Below are positions 1 to 9,017 of a DNA stretch of 64,000 bases, in pieces. How positions within the stretch are numbered: position 1 is the first letter of the stretch; each line of letters starts with the position of its first letter. The translations under genes were made by a program, and so were the position numbers. The DNA lies in the NCBI RefSeq assembly GCF_017592555.1, contig NZ_JAGFNS010000027.1:62001-126000 (forward strand), in the 5' to 3' direction. Under the pieces are notes generated by a model. That model saw nothing but the letters and a program-made list of their open reading frames with translations, was not told where the DNA came from and did not search any database. Source of the DNA: Actinoplanes flavus (GTDB lineage Bacteria > Actinomycetota > Actinomycetes > Mycobacteriales > Micromonosporaceae).

Positions 1-284
1 CGCAGGTCCGGGCTGCCGTCCGGGGCCGACGGGGTCTGCACCGCGACGAAGACCACGTCCGCGCCGGGGACCGCCTCGTCGTACGACGTCGTGAACGTGA
101 GGTTCTGCGCCGCCTCGGCGAGCAGATCCTCCATCCCGGGCTCGTAGATCGGGCACTTGCCACCGCGCAGCATGTCGACCTTGGCCTGGTCGAGGTCGAC
201 ACAGGTGACGTCATGGCCGAGGAAGGCCAGGCTGACGCCCGTGGTGAGGCCGACATAGCCGGTACCGACAACGCAAACCTTCAT
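1..284 (-). CDS. UDP-glucose/GDP-mannose dehydrogenase family protein, N-terminal part
   Basis: Only the first 94 codons are in the window; the gene runs off the left edge. The protein begins MKVCVVGTGYVGL, the dinucleotide-binding GxGxxG loop (Gly7, Gly9, Gly12) that opens UDP-glucose 6-dehydrogenases. It continues with the Rossmann-fold acidic turn (VTCVDLD), the family's IYEPGMEDLL segment and the VFVAVQTP strand. The family oxidises UDP-glucose or a related nucleotide sugar to the uronic acid with two NAD, in the cytoplasm, to supply cell-envelope polysaccharides. The start is set by GGAGGA at 291-296, six bases upstream. It is divergent from the cellulase operon. The exact sugar substrate cannot be told from this fragment. 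Confidence 0.9.
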   Translation of the reverse strand, partial: MKVCVVGTGYVGLTTGVSLAFLGHDVTCVDLDQAKVDMLRGGKCPIYEPGMEDLLAEAAQNLTFTTSYDEAVPGADVVFVAVQTPSAPDGSPDL

Positions 285-530
285 GCAATCTCCTCCACCG
301 CTATGCCGGCCCGCGGCTACACCACGTATCGGGGACGTGGCTCACCGGCCTCTCGTCGGAGCCGGCCGGCCGGTGCCGCCGATGGCACCGACCTGCGTGT
401 TCCGGCCGAATGATACACAGCCTTTTGGCTCACTTTTTGTCACTGAATGTGGCCTTCATTCGTGCCGCCTTCCCTCCTCATCGGCAGTTGAACCCCGAGT
501 GCCGCGAAGGATGCGGAAAGTTTCCGGCTC

Positions 531-559
531 TTGACAGGAAGATGACGGAGACCGACGCT
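531..559 (+). promoter_or_regulatory. Candidate promoter of the cellulase operon
   Basis: TTGACA at 531-536 is a perfect -35 hexamer. Seventeen bases further lies GACGCT at 554-559, which keeps the A at position 2 and T at position 6 of a TAnnnT -10 box. Transcription would then start at about 565, inside the operator at 562-575, a typical repression geometry. The -10 match is weak. Confidence 0.45.
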
Positions 560-561
560 GC

Positions 562-575
562 TGGGAGCGCTCCCA
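562..575. promoter_or_regulatory. CebR/CelR-type operator TGGGAGCGCTCCCA
   Basis: This is a perfect 14-base palindrome. The same sequence is the established binding site of the LacI-family cellulose-utilisation repressors CebR (Streptomyces) and CelR (Thermobifida fusca), which release DNA on binding cello-oligosaccharides. It lies 32 bases before the GH74 start. An identical copy is at 22793-22806. The repressor gene itself is not in the window. Confidence 0.85.
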
Positions 576-606
576 CTCACGTGTTTCAATGGAAGGGTCA
601 TCCCCC

Positions 607-3282
607 ATGCGAAGGTCCCCCGGCGGCGCGATCGTCGCCGCCCTCGTAACGGCCGCTACCGCGGTCGCCGTCGCGTCTGGCCCGAACATAGCCTCGGCCG
701 CCCCCGCCGAGCCCTACACCTGGAAGAACGTCCGGATCGACGGCGGTGGATTCATCCCCGGCATCGTCTTCAACCCGGGCGAGAAGGACCTCATCTACGC
801 GCGCACCGACATCGGCGGCGCCTACCGCTGGACCCCGTCCACCCAGAGCTGGACACCACTGCTCGACGGGGTCGGTCAGGACGACTGGGGACACAACGGC
901 GTGCTCAGCATCGCCGCGGACCCGGTCGACACCGGCCGGGTCTACGCGGCCGTCGGCATGTACACCAACAGCTGGGACCCCAACAACGGCGCGATCCTGC
1001 GCTCCACCGACAAGGGAAGCACCTGGCAGCGGACCGCCCTGCCGTTCAAGGTGGGCGGCAACATGCCCGGCCGCGGCATGGGCGAGCGCCTCGCCGTGGA
1101 CCCGCGGAACAACCGGAACGTCTATTTCGCCGCCGAGGGTGGAAACGGGCTCTGGCGCAGCACCGACTACGGGGCCACCTGGGCGAAGGTGTCGAATTTC
1201 CCGAACGTCGGCAACTATGTGGCCGACCCGTCCGACACGAACGGCTACCTGAGTCAGAACCAGGGGCTGAGCTGGGTCACCTTCGACCCGGCGTCCACCA
1301 GCGTCTACGTCGGCGTCGCCGACAAGGAGAACCCGGTCTACCGGTCCACCGACTCCGGCGCCACCTGGGCGCGGATCGCCGGGCAGCCCACCGGCTACCT
1401 CGCGCACAAGGGCGTGGTGCAGGGCAGATACCTGTTCATCGCCACCAGTGACACCGGCGGCCCGTACGACGGGACGGCCGGCCAGGTCGCCCGGCTGGAC
1501 ACCACCACCGGCGTCTGGACCGACATCTCGCCGACCCCGGTGGCCGACCGTTACTACGGCTACTCCGGGCTCACCGTCGACCGGCAGAAGCCCGGCACCC
1601 TGATGGTCGCCACCCAGACCTCCTGGTGGCCGGACGCGATCTTCTTCCGCTCCACCGACTACGGCGCCACCTGGACCCGGATCTGGGACTGGAACGGCTA
1701 CCCGAGCCAGACGAAGCGCTACACCATGGACATCTCGGCCAATCCGTGGCTGGACTTCAACAGCAATCCGCAGCCCCCGGAGGCCACCCCGAAGCTCGGC
1801 TGGATGAACGAGAGCCTGGAGATCGACCCGTTCGACTCGAACCGGCTCCTCTACGGCACCGGCGCCACCCTCTACGGCACCACCCAGCTGACCAACTGGG
1901 ACGCCAACACCACCTTCACCATCAAACCGTTCGCCAAGGGCATCGAGGAGACCGCGGTCCAGGACCTGGCCAGCCCGCCGACCGGGGCGCCGCTGGTCAG
2001 CGCCCTCTACGACGTCGGCGGCTTCCACCACGCCGACCTCGACACCGTGCCGGCGAGCTTCCACGACAGCCCGGCGCTGGGCAGCAACACCGGCCTGGAC
2101 TTCGCCGAGCTCAACCCGCAGTTCTTCGTCCGGGTCGGCAACGCCTCGGCCGCCCCGCACATCGGGATCTCCAACGACGGCGGCAAGAACTGGTACCAGG
2201 GTCAGGAGCCGTCCGGCGTGACCGGCGGCGGCACCGTCGCGGTCGGCGCCGACGCCAACGCGGTGGTCTGGTCCCCGGCCGGCGTGGGCGTGCACTACTC
2301 CACCACGCGGGGCAGCACGTGGACCGCGTCGACCGGCATCCCGGCCGGGGCCAAGGTCGAGAGCGACCGCGTCAACCCCAAGACCTTCTACGGGTACGCC
2401 GCGGGCAGGTTCTACACGTCCACCGACGGTGGCGCCACCTTCACCGCCTCGGCGGCCGCCATGCCAGGAGAGGGCCGGGTCAACCTGAGGGCCGTGCCGG
2501 GCGCCGCCGGTGAGGTGTGGGTGGCCGGCAAGACCGGGCTGCTGCGCTCCACCGACTCCGGGAAGACGTTCACCACGATCGGCGGTGGCGTGTCGGAGGG
2601 GATCAACGTGGCCTTCGGCAAGGCCGCTCCGGGCGCCACCGCCCCGGCGGTCTACCTGGTCGGCACGGTCGACGGCGTGGACGGCGTGTTCCGGTCCGAC
2701 AACAGCGGCGCCTACTGGGTCCGGATCAACGACGACAAGCACCAGTACGGCAACGCCGGCGACGCCCTGGCCGGTGACCCGCGCGTCTACGGCCGGGTCT
2801 ACCTCGGCACCAACGGCCGCGGCATCCTCTACGCCGACCGGCAGGGCGGGCCGACCTCGCCGACCCCGTCCACCTCGGCGTCCTCGGCGTCGCCGTCCCC
2901 GTCGGTCTCGGTCTCCGTGTCCCCCTCGGTCTCCGTCTCACCCTCGGTCTCCGTCTCGCCCTCCACCTCCACCGGGTGCACCGCCACCTACAAGGTCACC
3001 GGGCAGTGGGGCGGCGGCTTCCAGGGCGAGGTCACCGTCAAGAACAACGGCACGGCCGCCACCACCGGGTGGCGGGTCGGCTGGACCTACACGGCCGGGC
3101 AGACCGTCACGCAGAGCTGGGGCGGCACCGCCACCCAGTCCGGCGCCGCGGTCACCGTCGTGAACGCCGGATACAACGGCACCCTCACGTCCGGGGCGTC
3201 CACCACGTTCGGATTCCTCGGCGGCAACACCGGCACCACGAACCCCGTTCCGTCCCCGATCACCTGTTCCACCACCCCGTAG
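607..3282 (+). CDS. Secreted GH74 xyloglucanase with C-terminal CBM2
   Basis: The 891-residue exported enzyme would cut the beta-1,4-glucan backbone of xyloglucan outside the cell. A signal peptide (MRRSPGGA, hydrophobic core, cleavage near ASA-AP at about residues 30-34) is followed by a GH74 beta-propeller domain with repeated STDxGxTW-like blades to about residue 745. A Ser/Pro/Val-rich linker (about 755-790) and a CBM2 cellulose-binding module follow. Asp68 in RTDIGG and Asp469 in LYDVGGFHH match the two catalytic aspartates known in Clostridium thermocellum Xgh74A. ATG 607 is preferred over 589 because GGAAGGG at 591-597 is well spaced from it. It is the first gene of an operon under a CebR-type operator, 59 bases before the GH48 gene. 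Confidence 0.93.
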   Translation: MRRSPGGAIVAALVTAATAVAVASGPNIASAAPAEPYTWKNVRIDGGGFIPGIVFNPGEKDLIYARTDIGGAYRWTPSTQSWTPLLDGVGQDDWGHNGVLSIAADPVDTGRVYAAVGMYTNSWDPNNGAILRSTDKGSTWQRTALPFKVGGNMPGRGMGERLAVDPRNNRNVYFAAEGGNGLWRSTDYGATWAKVSNFPNVGNYVADPSDTNGYLSQNQGLSWVTFDPASTSVYVGVADKENPVYRSTDSGATWARIAGQPTGYLAHKGVVQGRYLFIATSDTGGPYDGTAGQVARLDTTTGVWTDISPTPVADRYYGYSGLTVDRQKPGTLMVATQTSWWPDAIFFRSTDYGATWTRIWDWNGYPSQTKRYTMDISANPWLDFNSNPQPPEATPKLGWMNESLEIDPFDSNRLLYGTGATLYGTTQLTNWDANTTFTIKPFAKGIEETAVQDLASPPTGAPLVSALYDVGGFHHADLDTVPASFHDSPALGSNTGLDFAELNPQFFVRVGNASAAPHIGISNDGGKNWYQGQEPSGVTGGGTVAVGADANAVVWSPAGVGVHYSTTRGSTWTASTGIPAGAKVESDRVNPKTFYGYAAGRFYTSTDGGATFTASAAAMPGEGRVNLRAVPGAAGEVWVAGKTGLLRSTDSGKTFTTIGGGVSEGINVAFGKAAPGATAPAVYLVGTVDGVDGVFRSDNSGAYWVRINDDKHQYGNAGDALAGDPRVYGRVYLGTNGRGILYADRQGGPTSPTPSTSASSASPSPSVSVSVSPSVSVSPSVSVSPSTSTGCTATYKVTGQWGGGFQGEVTVKNNGTAATTGWRVGWTYTAGQTVTQSWGGTATQSGAAVTVVNAGYNGTLTSGASTTFGFLGGNTGTTNPVPSPITCSTTP

Positions 3283-3290
3283 GCCGGATC

Positions 3291-3317
3291 CCGGGCGGTC
3301 TCGAGCAGGCCGCCCGG
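3291..3317 (+). terminator. Hairpin between GH74 and GH48 genes
   Basis: CCGGGCGG (3291-3298) and CCGCCCGG (3310-3317) are perfect inverted arms around an 11-base loop, just after the GH74 stop. There is no T-run. It may be a partial terminator, or an mRNA-processing or stability element, that sets the ratio of GH74 to GH48 and LPMO mRNA. Confidence 0.35.
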
Positions 3318-3341
3318 ACCCGGCGGAGAGGAACATCCCCC

Positions 3342-6260
3342 GTGAGTCCATTCAGAACCCGCCTGCGACGCAGGCTGGCCCTCTCCGGCGTCGCCGTTCT
3401 CGGCGCCGGAGCGGTCCTCGCGGCCGGTGCCCCGGCGTATGCCGCGGCCGGCTGCACCGTCGTGTACAAGGTGCAGAGCCAGTGGCCCGGCGGCTTCACC
3501 GGCGACATCCAGATCAAGAACACCGGTGACCCGCTGAGCAGCTGGAAGCTGGAGTTCGACTTCCCGGACGCGGCGCAGAAGGCGGTGCAGGGCTGGAGCG
3601 GCGTCTACAGCCAGTCCGGCCAGCACGTCACCGTCAACAACGCCGCCTGGAACGGCTCGCTGGGCACCAACGCCACCGTGAGCACCGGCTTCAACGGCAC
3701 CTTCGGCTCGGCCAACCCGGTGCCGACCGCGTTCACCCTCAACGGCACCGCCTGCAACCAGGCGGCGAACGCGCCGACCGTGGCGATCAGCAGCCCGGCG
3801 GCCAACACCCGCTACACCGCGCCCGCGTCCATCCCGATCGCGGCCACCGCCACGGCGGCCAGTGGGCAGACCATCAGCAAGGTCGAGTTCTACCACGACG
3901 GCCTGCTGCTGGGCACCGACACGACCGCGCCGTACGCGTACACCTGGGACGGGGTGCCGGCGCAGACCGCGGCCTACCACCTCCAGGCGATCGCGTACGA
4001 CAACGCCGGCACCAAGAGCAACACCGCCGACGTGCCGGTCTTCGTGGACGCGGCGACCACCCCGGCGATCGTCGCCGACGCCACCTCCCTGGCGATCAAC
4101 CCCGGCGCGAGTGGCTCGTTCAAGCTCGCGCTGAGCAAGGCGCCGACCGCGAACGTGACGGTGGCCGTGGCCCGCAGCGCCGGGTCCACCGCGATCACCG
4201 TGACCCCGGCGACGCTCACCTTCACCCCGTCGAACTGGAGCACCGGCCAGGCCGTCACGGTCGCGGCCGCGTCGTCGGCGGCGGTCGGGGCCACCGCGAC
4301 GATCTCCGCCACTTCGACCGGCTACACGGCCGCCCAGCTGGGCGTCACGGTCACCGAGCCGGGTTCCGTGGACACCCGGTTCACGCAGCTCTACAACGAC
4401 CTGAAGAACCCGGCGAACGGCTACTTCAGCCCGGAGGGCGTGCCCTACCACTCGATCGAGACGCTGATCGACGAGGCGCCCGACCACGGTCACGAGACCA
4501 CCAGTGAGGCGTTCTCCTACTGGCTGTGGCTGGAGGCCGCCAACTCGCGGATCACCGGCGACTGGGCGCCGTTCAACAGCGCCTGGACGACGATGGAGAA
4601 GTACATCATCCCGTCGCACGCCGACCAGCCGACGAACGCGAACTACAACGCCTCCAAGCCGGCGACGTACGCGGCCGAGTACCCGCTGCCGTCGCAGTAC
4701 CCCTCCCAGCTGGACAGCGGCGTCTCGGTGGGCACCGACCCGCTGGCCGCCGAGCTGAAGAGCGCGTACGGCACCGACGACATCTACGGCATGCACTGGC
4801 TGCTGGACGTCGACAACACGTACGGCTTCGGGCACTGCGGTGACGGCACCACCCGCGTCGCGTACATCAACACCTTCCAGCGTGGCCCGCAGGAGTCGAC
4901 CTTCGAGACCGTGCCGCAGCCGTCCTGCGACACGTTCAAGCACGGCGGCCCGAACGGCTACCTGGACCTGTTCACCAAGGACGCGTCCTACGCCAAGCAG
5001 TGGAAGTACACCAACGCCCCGGACGCCGACGCCCGTGCCGTGCAGGTCGCCTACTGGGCCCTGCAGTGGGCCACCGAGCAGGGCAAGCAGTCGCAGATCT
5101 CGACGACCGTCGCGAACGCCGCCAAGATGGGCGACTACCTGCGGTACTCGTTCTACGACAAGTACTTCAAGCAGCCGGGGTGCGCGTCCACCTCGTGTGC
5201 CGCGGGCACCGGCAAGAACGCCTCCAACAACCTGATGTCGTGGTACTACGCCTGGGGCGGGGCCTACGACACCAGCGCCGGCTGGGCGTGGCGCATCGGG
5301 TCGAGCACCAGCCACTTCGGCTACCAGAACCCGATGGCCGCCTACATCCTGTCCAACGTCAGCGCCTTCAACCCGAAGTCGCCGACCGCGAAGGCCGACT
5401 GGCAGGCCAGCCTGACCCGTCAGCTGGAGTTCTACCAGTGGCTGCAGTCGTCCGAGGGTGCGATCGCCGGCGGCGCGACGAACAGCTGGAACGGCAACTA
5501 CTCGGCCCGGCCGGCCGGCACGCCGACCTTCTACGGCCTGGCCTACGTGGAGGCCCCGGTCTACGCCGACCCGCCGTCCAACCAGTGGTTCGGCATGCAG
5601 ACCTGGTCGCTGGAGCGGCTGGCCGAGTACTACTACACGACCGGTGACACCAAGGCCAAGACGGTCCTCGACAAGTGGGTCACCTGGGCGCTGGCGAACT
5701 CCACCATCACGCCCACCAGCTTCGAGATCCCGTCCGACCTGACCTGGTCCGGCGCGCCGGCCACGTGGAACCCGTCGAGCCCGGCGGCCAACACCAACCT
5801 GCACGTCACGGTCAAGACCAAGGGCACCGACCTGGGTGTCGCCGGGTCGTTCGCGAAGCTGCTGACCTTCTACGCCGCCAAGTCCGGGAACACGGCGGCC
5901 AAGACGGCGGCGAAGAACCTGCTCGACGCGATCTGGACGCACAAGGACGGCAAGGGCGTCTCGGTGACCGAGACCCGCGCCGACTACAACCGGATGGACG
6001 ACGTCTACAACGCGTCCACCGGCCAGGGCATCTACATCCCGCCGGGCTGGAGCGGCAAGATGCCGAACGGCGACGTGATCCAGCCGGGCGTCTCGTTCCT
6101 GGACATCCGCAGCTTCTACCGCAACGACCCGGACTTCCCGAAGGTCGACGCGTACCTGAAGGGCGGCGCCGCGCCGACCTTCAACTACCACCGGTTCTGG
6201 GCGCAGGTCGACGTGGCCACCGGCTACGCCGAGTACGCCCGCCTCTTCCCCCAGGGGTGA
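3342..6260 (+). CDS. Secreted GH48 reducing-end cellobiohydrolase with N-terminal CBM2
   Basis: The 972-residue processive exocellulase releases cellobiose from the reducing ends of crystalline cellulose. Order: signal peptide (1-35, RRR then a hydrophobic core, ending AYA-AA), CBM2 (about 36-135), an Ig-like domain (about 145-235), a second beta-sandwich module with LTFTPSNWSTGQAVTV (about 243-338), then GH48 from about 345 to the end. The motif GHETTSEAF carries Glu389, aligned with the family's catalytic acid (Glu55 of Clostridium cellulolyticum CelF). The start is GTG 3342, with GGAGAGGAA at 3324-3332. Streptomyces relatives commonly have a fibronectin type III domain between CBM and GH48, so the two modules here differ. 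It is followed after two bases by the LPMO gene. Confidence 0.95.
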   Translation: MSPFRTRLRRRLALSGVAVLGAGAVLAAGAPAYAAAGCTVVYKVQSQWPGGFTGDIQIKNTGDPLSSWKLEFDFPDAAQKAVQGWSGVYSQSGQHVTVNNAAWNGSLGTNATVSTGFNGTFGSANPVPTAFTLNGTACNQAANAPTVAISSPAANTRYTAPASIPIAATATAASGQTISKVEFYHDGLLLGTDTTAPYAYTWDGVPAQTAAYHLQAIAYDNAGTKSNTADVPVFVDAATTPAIVADATSLAINPGASGSFKLALSKAPTANVTVAVARSAGSTAITVTPATLTFTPSNWSTGQAVTVAAASSAAVGATATISATSTGYTAAQLGVTVTEPGSVDTRFTQLYNDLKNPANGYFSPEGVPYHSIETLIDEAPDHGHETTSEAFSYWLWLEAANSRITGDWAPFNSAWTTMEKYIIPSHADQPTNANYNASKPATYAAEYPLPSQYPSQLDSGVSVGTDPLAAELKSAYGTDDIYGMHWLLDVDNTYGFGHCGDGTTRVAYINTFQRGPQESTFETVPQPSCDTFKHGGPNGYLDLFTKDASYAKQWKYTNAPDADARAVQVAYWALQWATEQGKQSQISTTVANAAKMGDYLRYSFYDKYFKQPGCASTSCAAGTGKNASNNLMSWYYAWGGAYDTSAGWAWRIGSSTSHFGYQNPMAAYILSNVSAFNPKSPTAKADWQASLTRQLEFYQWLQSSEGAIAGGATNSWNGNYSARPAGTPTFYGLAYVEAPVYADPPSNQWFGMQTWSLERLAEYYYTTGDTKAKTVLDKWVTWALANSTITPTSFEIPSDLTWSGAPATWNPSSPAANTNLHVTVKTKGTDLGVAGSFAKLLTFYAAKSGNTAAKTAAKNLLDAIWTHKDGKGVSVTETRADYNRMDDVYNASTGQGIYIPPGWSGKMPNGDVIQPGVSFLDIRSFYRNDPDFPKVDAYLKGGAAPTFNYHRFWAQVDVATGYAEYARLFPQG

Positions 6261-6262
6261 CG

Positions 6263-7372
6263 ATGAGAAACCTTCGTATGGCCGCGGTGGCCCTGTTCGC
6301 CGCCGCGGCCGGGATCCTGGCCCTGCCCAGCAGCCCGGCCCAGGCCCACGGCGCCATCCAGGTGCCCGGCAGCCGGACCTGGTTCTGCTACCAGGACGGC
6401 CGTAACCCGCAGACCGGCGCGATCGAGCCGAAGAACGCGGCCTGCGCGGCGGCGGTGGCCCAGAGCGGGGTCACCTCGCTGTACAACTGGTTCGCCGTGC
6501 TCCGGTCGGACGGCGCCGGGCGGGTCAGCGGCTTCATCCCGGACGGTCAGCTGTGCAGTGGCGGGACCGGTGGGCCCTACAACTTCACCGGGTTCAACCT
6601 GGCCCGCACCGACTGGCCGACGACGCACCTGACGGCCGGGGCGACCATGCAGTTCAAGTACAACGACTGGGCCAAGCACCCCGGCACCTTCTACCTGTAC
6701 ATCACCAAGGACGGCTACGACCCGACCAAGCCGCTCGCCTGGAGCGACCTCGAGCCGACGCCGTTCGACCAGGTGACCAACCCGCCGGCCAACGGCGGGC
6801 CGGGCACCGACGACGGGCACTACTACTGGACCGGCAAGCTGCCGGCCGGCAAGACCGGCAAGCACCTGATCTACTCGGTGTGGTCGCGCTCGGACAGCAC
6901 GGAGACCTTCTACGGCTGTTCGGACGTGGTCTTCGACGGCGGCAACGGCGAGGTCACCGGGATCGGCGGCGGGGGCACCACCAGCCCGTCCCCGAGCACG
7001 CCCACCTCGCCCTCGCCCAGCGTGCCGGTGTCGCCGAGCGCCTCGGTGTCGCCGAGCAACCCGGGCGGAACCGGCGGCTGCTCCGGCATGTACAACGTGG
7101 TCTCGGCGTGGAGCGGTGGCTTCCAGGGCCAGATCATGGTGCACGCCGGCACGTCGGCGGTGAACGGCTGGAACGTCTCCTGGACGTTCCCGGGCGATCA
7201 GAAGGTCGCGCAGGTGTGGAGCGGGAAGGCCACCGCCAGCGGATCTCTGGTGTCGGTGACCAACGAGAGCTGGAACGCGAGCGTCCCGGCCAACGGTTCC
7301 GTCACCTTCGGATTCCTGGCGTCCGGCACAGCCGCGACACAGTTGCAGAACCTGACCTGCACCACGGGGTGA
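6263..7372 (+). CDS. AA10 lytic polysaccharide monooxygenase with C-terminal CBM2
   Basis: The 369-residue secreted copper enzyme oxidatively breaks chains in crystalline polysaccharide, most likely cellulose given its CBM2 and operon partners. Signal cleavage after SPAQA exposes His29 as the N-terminal residue of the copper histidine brace; His139 in WAKHPGTF is the second copper ligand. The AA10 domain ends near residue 232, then come a Ser/Pro/Val linker (about 240-270) and CBM2 (about 272-369). The gene starts two bases after the GH48 stop, so the two are probably translationally coupled. LPMO action makes new chain ends for GH48, which explains their pairing. An upstream in-frame extension of the reading frame is only GH48 antiphase sequence and is not coding. 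Confidence 0.95.
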   Translation: MRNLRMAAVALFAAAAGILALPSSPAQAHGAIQVPGSRTWFCYQDGRNPQTGAIEPKNAACAAAVAQSGVTSLYNWFAVLRSDGAGRVSGFIPDGQLCSGGTGGPYNFTGFNLARTDWPTTHLTAGATMQFKYNDWAKHPGTFYLYITKDGYDPTKPLAWSDLEPTPFDQVTNPPANGGPGTDDGHYYWTGKLPAGKTGKHLIYSVWSRSDSTETFYGCSDVVFDGGNGEVTGIGGGGTTSPSPSTPTSPSPSVPVSPSASVSPSNPGGTGGCSGMYNVVSAWSGGFQGQIMVHAGTSAVNGWNVSWTFPGDQKVAQVWSGKATASGSLVSVTNESWNASVPANGSVTFGFLASGTAATQLQNLTCTTG

Positions 7373-7388
7373 CGCCCCGGTGACGGTT

Positions 7389-7424
7389 CCCCCGGCAGTG
7401 TGATGGAGGTCGCGCCGCCGGGGG
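7389..7424 (+). terminator. Possible terminator after the LPMO gene
   Basis: CCCCCGGC (7389-7396) and GCCGGGGG (7417-7424) form a perfect 8-bp stem with a 20-base loop, 16 bases after the LPMO stop. No T-run follows, as is usual in high-G+C actinobacteria. Confidence 0.4.
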
Positions 7425-7487
7425 CGCCGGACACCGGGAGGCAGCTTGACGAGCCGCACACGATATCCGTACGTTACCCGCATAACG

Positions 7488-8816
7488 ATGAAAAGCACTC
7501 TTTTAGATCGATCGGGTCAAGAAGACCCACCGGGCCCAGCCGCCCGGCCCGCGGTCGGTCGCGTGCTCACGCGCCGCGGCCTGCTGCTGGCCGGTGGTGG
7601 CGCGACGCTCGTCGTGGCCACGCCCGGCGCCGCCGGGCAGCGGGCCGCCCCGGAACGGGAACCCCCGCGCGTCGGCACCTGGGCCGCGTCGCCGACGGCG
7701 GTTCCGGCGGACAAGATACTCACCCTCGACAACCAGACTGTACGGCAGGTCCTGCACACCAGCCTCGGCGGCGACCTCCCGCAGCTCACCCTGTCGAACG
7801 AGTACGGCGCCGAACCGGTACGCGTCGGCGCCGCCCGGATCGGGGTGCGCGCCGGTGGCCCGGAGTCCAGCGCCACCGTCCCGGGCAGCGACCGGCCGCT
7901 CACCTTCAACGGCTCGCCGACCACCGTCCTCACGCCCGGACAGGTGCAGGTCAGCGACCCCGCCGACCTCGTCGTCGGAGCCGGCGCCGACCTGGTGGTC
8001 AGCCTCTACCTGCCGGACCGCGTCCGGGCCGGCACGATCAGCCCCCGCTCGAAGCAGGAGAACCTGATCGTCGCCGGCGACGCCACCGGGCAGCCCGATC
8101 CGGGCCGCGGCAAGACCATCACCCGGTACCTGTGGGTGACCGGCCTGAGCGTCCGCGCGGTCCGGGCCGCGTCCGCGATCGTCGCCCTCGGTGACTCGAT
8201 CACCTGCGGCACCGAGACCACCGACAACGCCAACCACCGCTGGCCCGACCTGCTGGCCGCACGGCTGCGCGTCGAGGGGCTGCCCCGTGGGGTGCTCAAC
8301 GCCGGTCTCAGCGGCAACCGGCTGCTGTTCGGCTACGAGGACCCGACCGGCAGCGCGGACGAGAAGGCGTACATCGGCGCGGCCACGGTCCGCCGTTTCG
8401 ACCGTGACGTGCTCACCCACCCGGGCGTGAGCCACGTGATCCTCCTGGTCGGTGTGAACGACCTGGCCAACAAGCCGGCCCGGACCGCCGGCGAGATGAT
8501 CGCCGGGTACCGGGAAGTCATCCTGCGGTCCCACGCGGCCGGACTGCGGGTGATCGGCGGCACGCTGCTGCCGTTCGCCGGCGCTTCGGCGCGCTTCGAC
8601 ACGGCCGCCAACCAGCGGCTCCGTTCCGAGCTCAACGCGTGGATCCGGGGCGGTGGCGAGTACGACGGGGTGATCGACTTCGACGCGGCGCTGCGTGACC
8701 CGGCCGATCCGTGGCGCCTGAACCCCCGCTACGACTCCGGGGACGGGCTGCACCCCAACGACGAGGGCACCGCGGCGCTGGCCGCGGCCGTGCCCCTGCA
8801 CCTGCTCGGCAACTGA
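7488..8816 (+). CDS. Tat-exported SGNH/GDSL hydrolase
   Basis: The 442-residue secreted esterase- or lipase-like protein has a twin-arginine signal (TRRGLLLAGGG, about residues 28-37). The four SGNH blocks are visible: GDSIT (nucleophile Ser, about residue 237), NAGLSGNR (Gly), GVNDL (Asn) and DGLHPND (Asp/His dyad). The roughly 180 residues before GDSIT form an extra beta-rich domain seen in actinobacterial relatives. The start is uncertain: ATG 7488 has no clear ribosome binding site, and GTG 7562 would give a shorter, more typical Tat leader. It lies just after the cellulase operon on the same strand but carries no CBM. The substrate, perhaps acetyl groups on plant polysaccharide, is unknown. 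Confidence 0.85.
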   Translation: MKSTLLDRSGQEDPPGPAARPAVGRVLTRRGLLLAGGGATLVVATPGAAGQRAAPEREPPRVGTWAASPTAVPADKILTLDNQTVRQVLHTSLGGDLPQLTLSNEYGAEPVRVGAARIGVRAGGPESSATVPGSDRPLTFNGSPTTVLTPGQVQVSDPADLVVGAGADLVVSLYLPDRVRAGTISPRSKQENLIVAGDATGQPDPGRGKTITRYLWVTGLSVRAVRAASAIVALGDSITCGTETTDNANHRWPDLLAARLRVEGLPRGVLNAGLSGNRLLFGYEDPTGSADEKAYIGAATVRRFDRDVLTHPGVSHVILLVGVNDLANKPARTAGEMIAGYREVILRSHAAGLRVIGGTLLPFAGASARFDTAANQRLRSELNAWIRGGGEYDGVIDFDAALRDPADPWRLNPRYDSGDGLHPNDEGTAALAAAVPLHLLGN

Positions 8817-8831
8817 CCGGCCGGAATGTGG

Positions 8832-8867
8832 ACCGGGGACGGCCCAAACCAGTGGGCCGCCCCCGGT
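8832..8867 (+). terminator. Terminator hairpin after the SGNH hydrolase
   Basis: ACCGGGGACGGCCC (8832-8845) pairs with GGGCCGCCCCCGGT (8854-8867) over 14 bases with one A/C mismatch and an 8-base loop, 15 bases after the stop codon. The stem is strong and there is no T-run. Confidence 0.65.
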
Positions 8868-8945
8868 GTCGCCCCCCATGGACGATCCAGGCGCCCACGG
8901 CCCCCCGTGGTACCCGTGGGCGCCGCACCATGGTGCCGGGAACCG

Positions 8946-8963
8946 TTTGCAAAATCCTTGCAC
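8946..8963 (+). promoter_or_regulatory. 11-bp-spaced direct repeat, candidate SARP box
   Basis: TTTGCAA (8946-8952) and CTTGCAC (8957-8963) share TTGCA and are spaced exactly 11 bases start to start. That is the heptamer-plus-4 geometry SARP regulators are known to bind. It lies about 55 bases before the start of a SARP gene, so autoregulation is possible. The match is short and could be chance. Confidence 0.3.
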
Positions 8964-9017
8964 TTGGGCAATCGTTTGAGGCTCTGACGGGGGAAGCTGC
9001 ACGGGGGACACAACAGG

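Larger units (their letters stand above)
285..606. other. Intergenic region with cellulase promoter/operator
   Basis: This is the divergent gap between the sugar dehydrogenase and the GH74 gene. It holds the ribosome binding site of the leftward gene (291-296) and a relatively A/T-rich stretch around 405-460. A TTGACA box at 531-536 and the 14-base operator at 562-575 lie near its right end. I see no convincing small gene in it. Confidence 0.6.
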
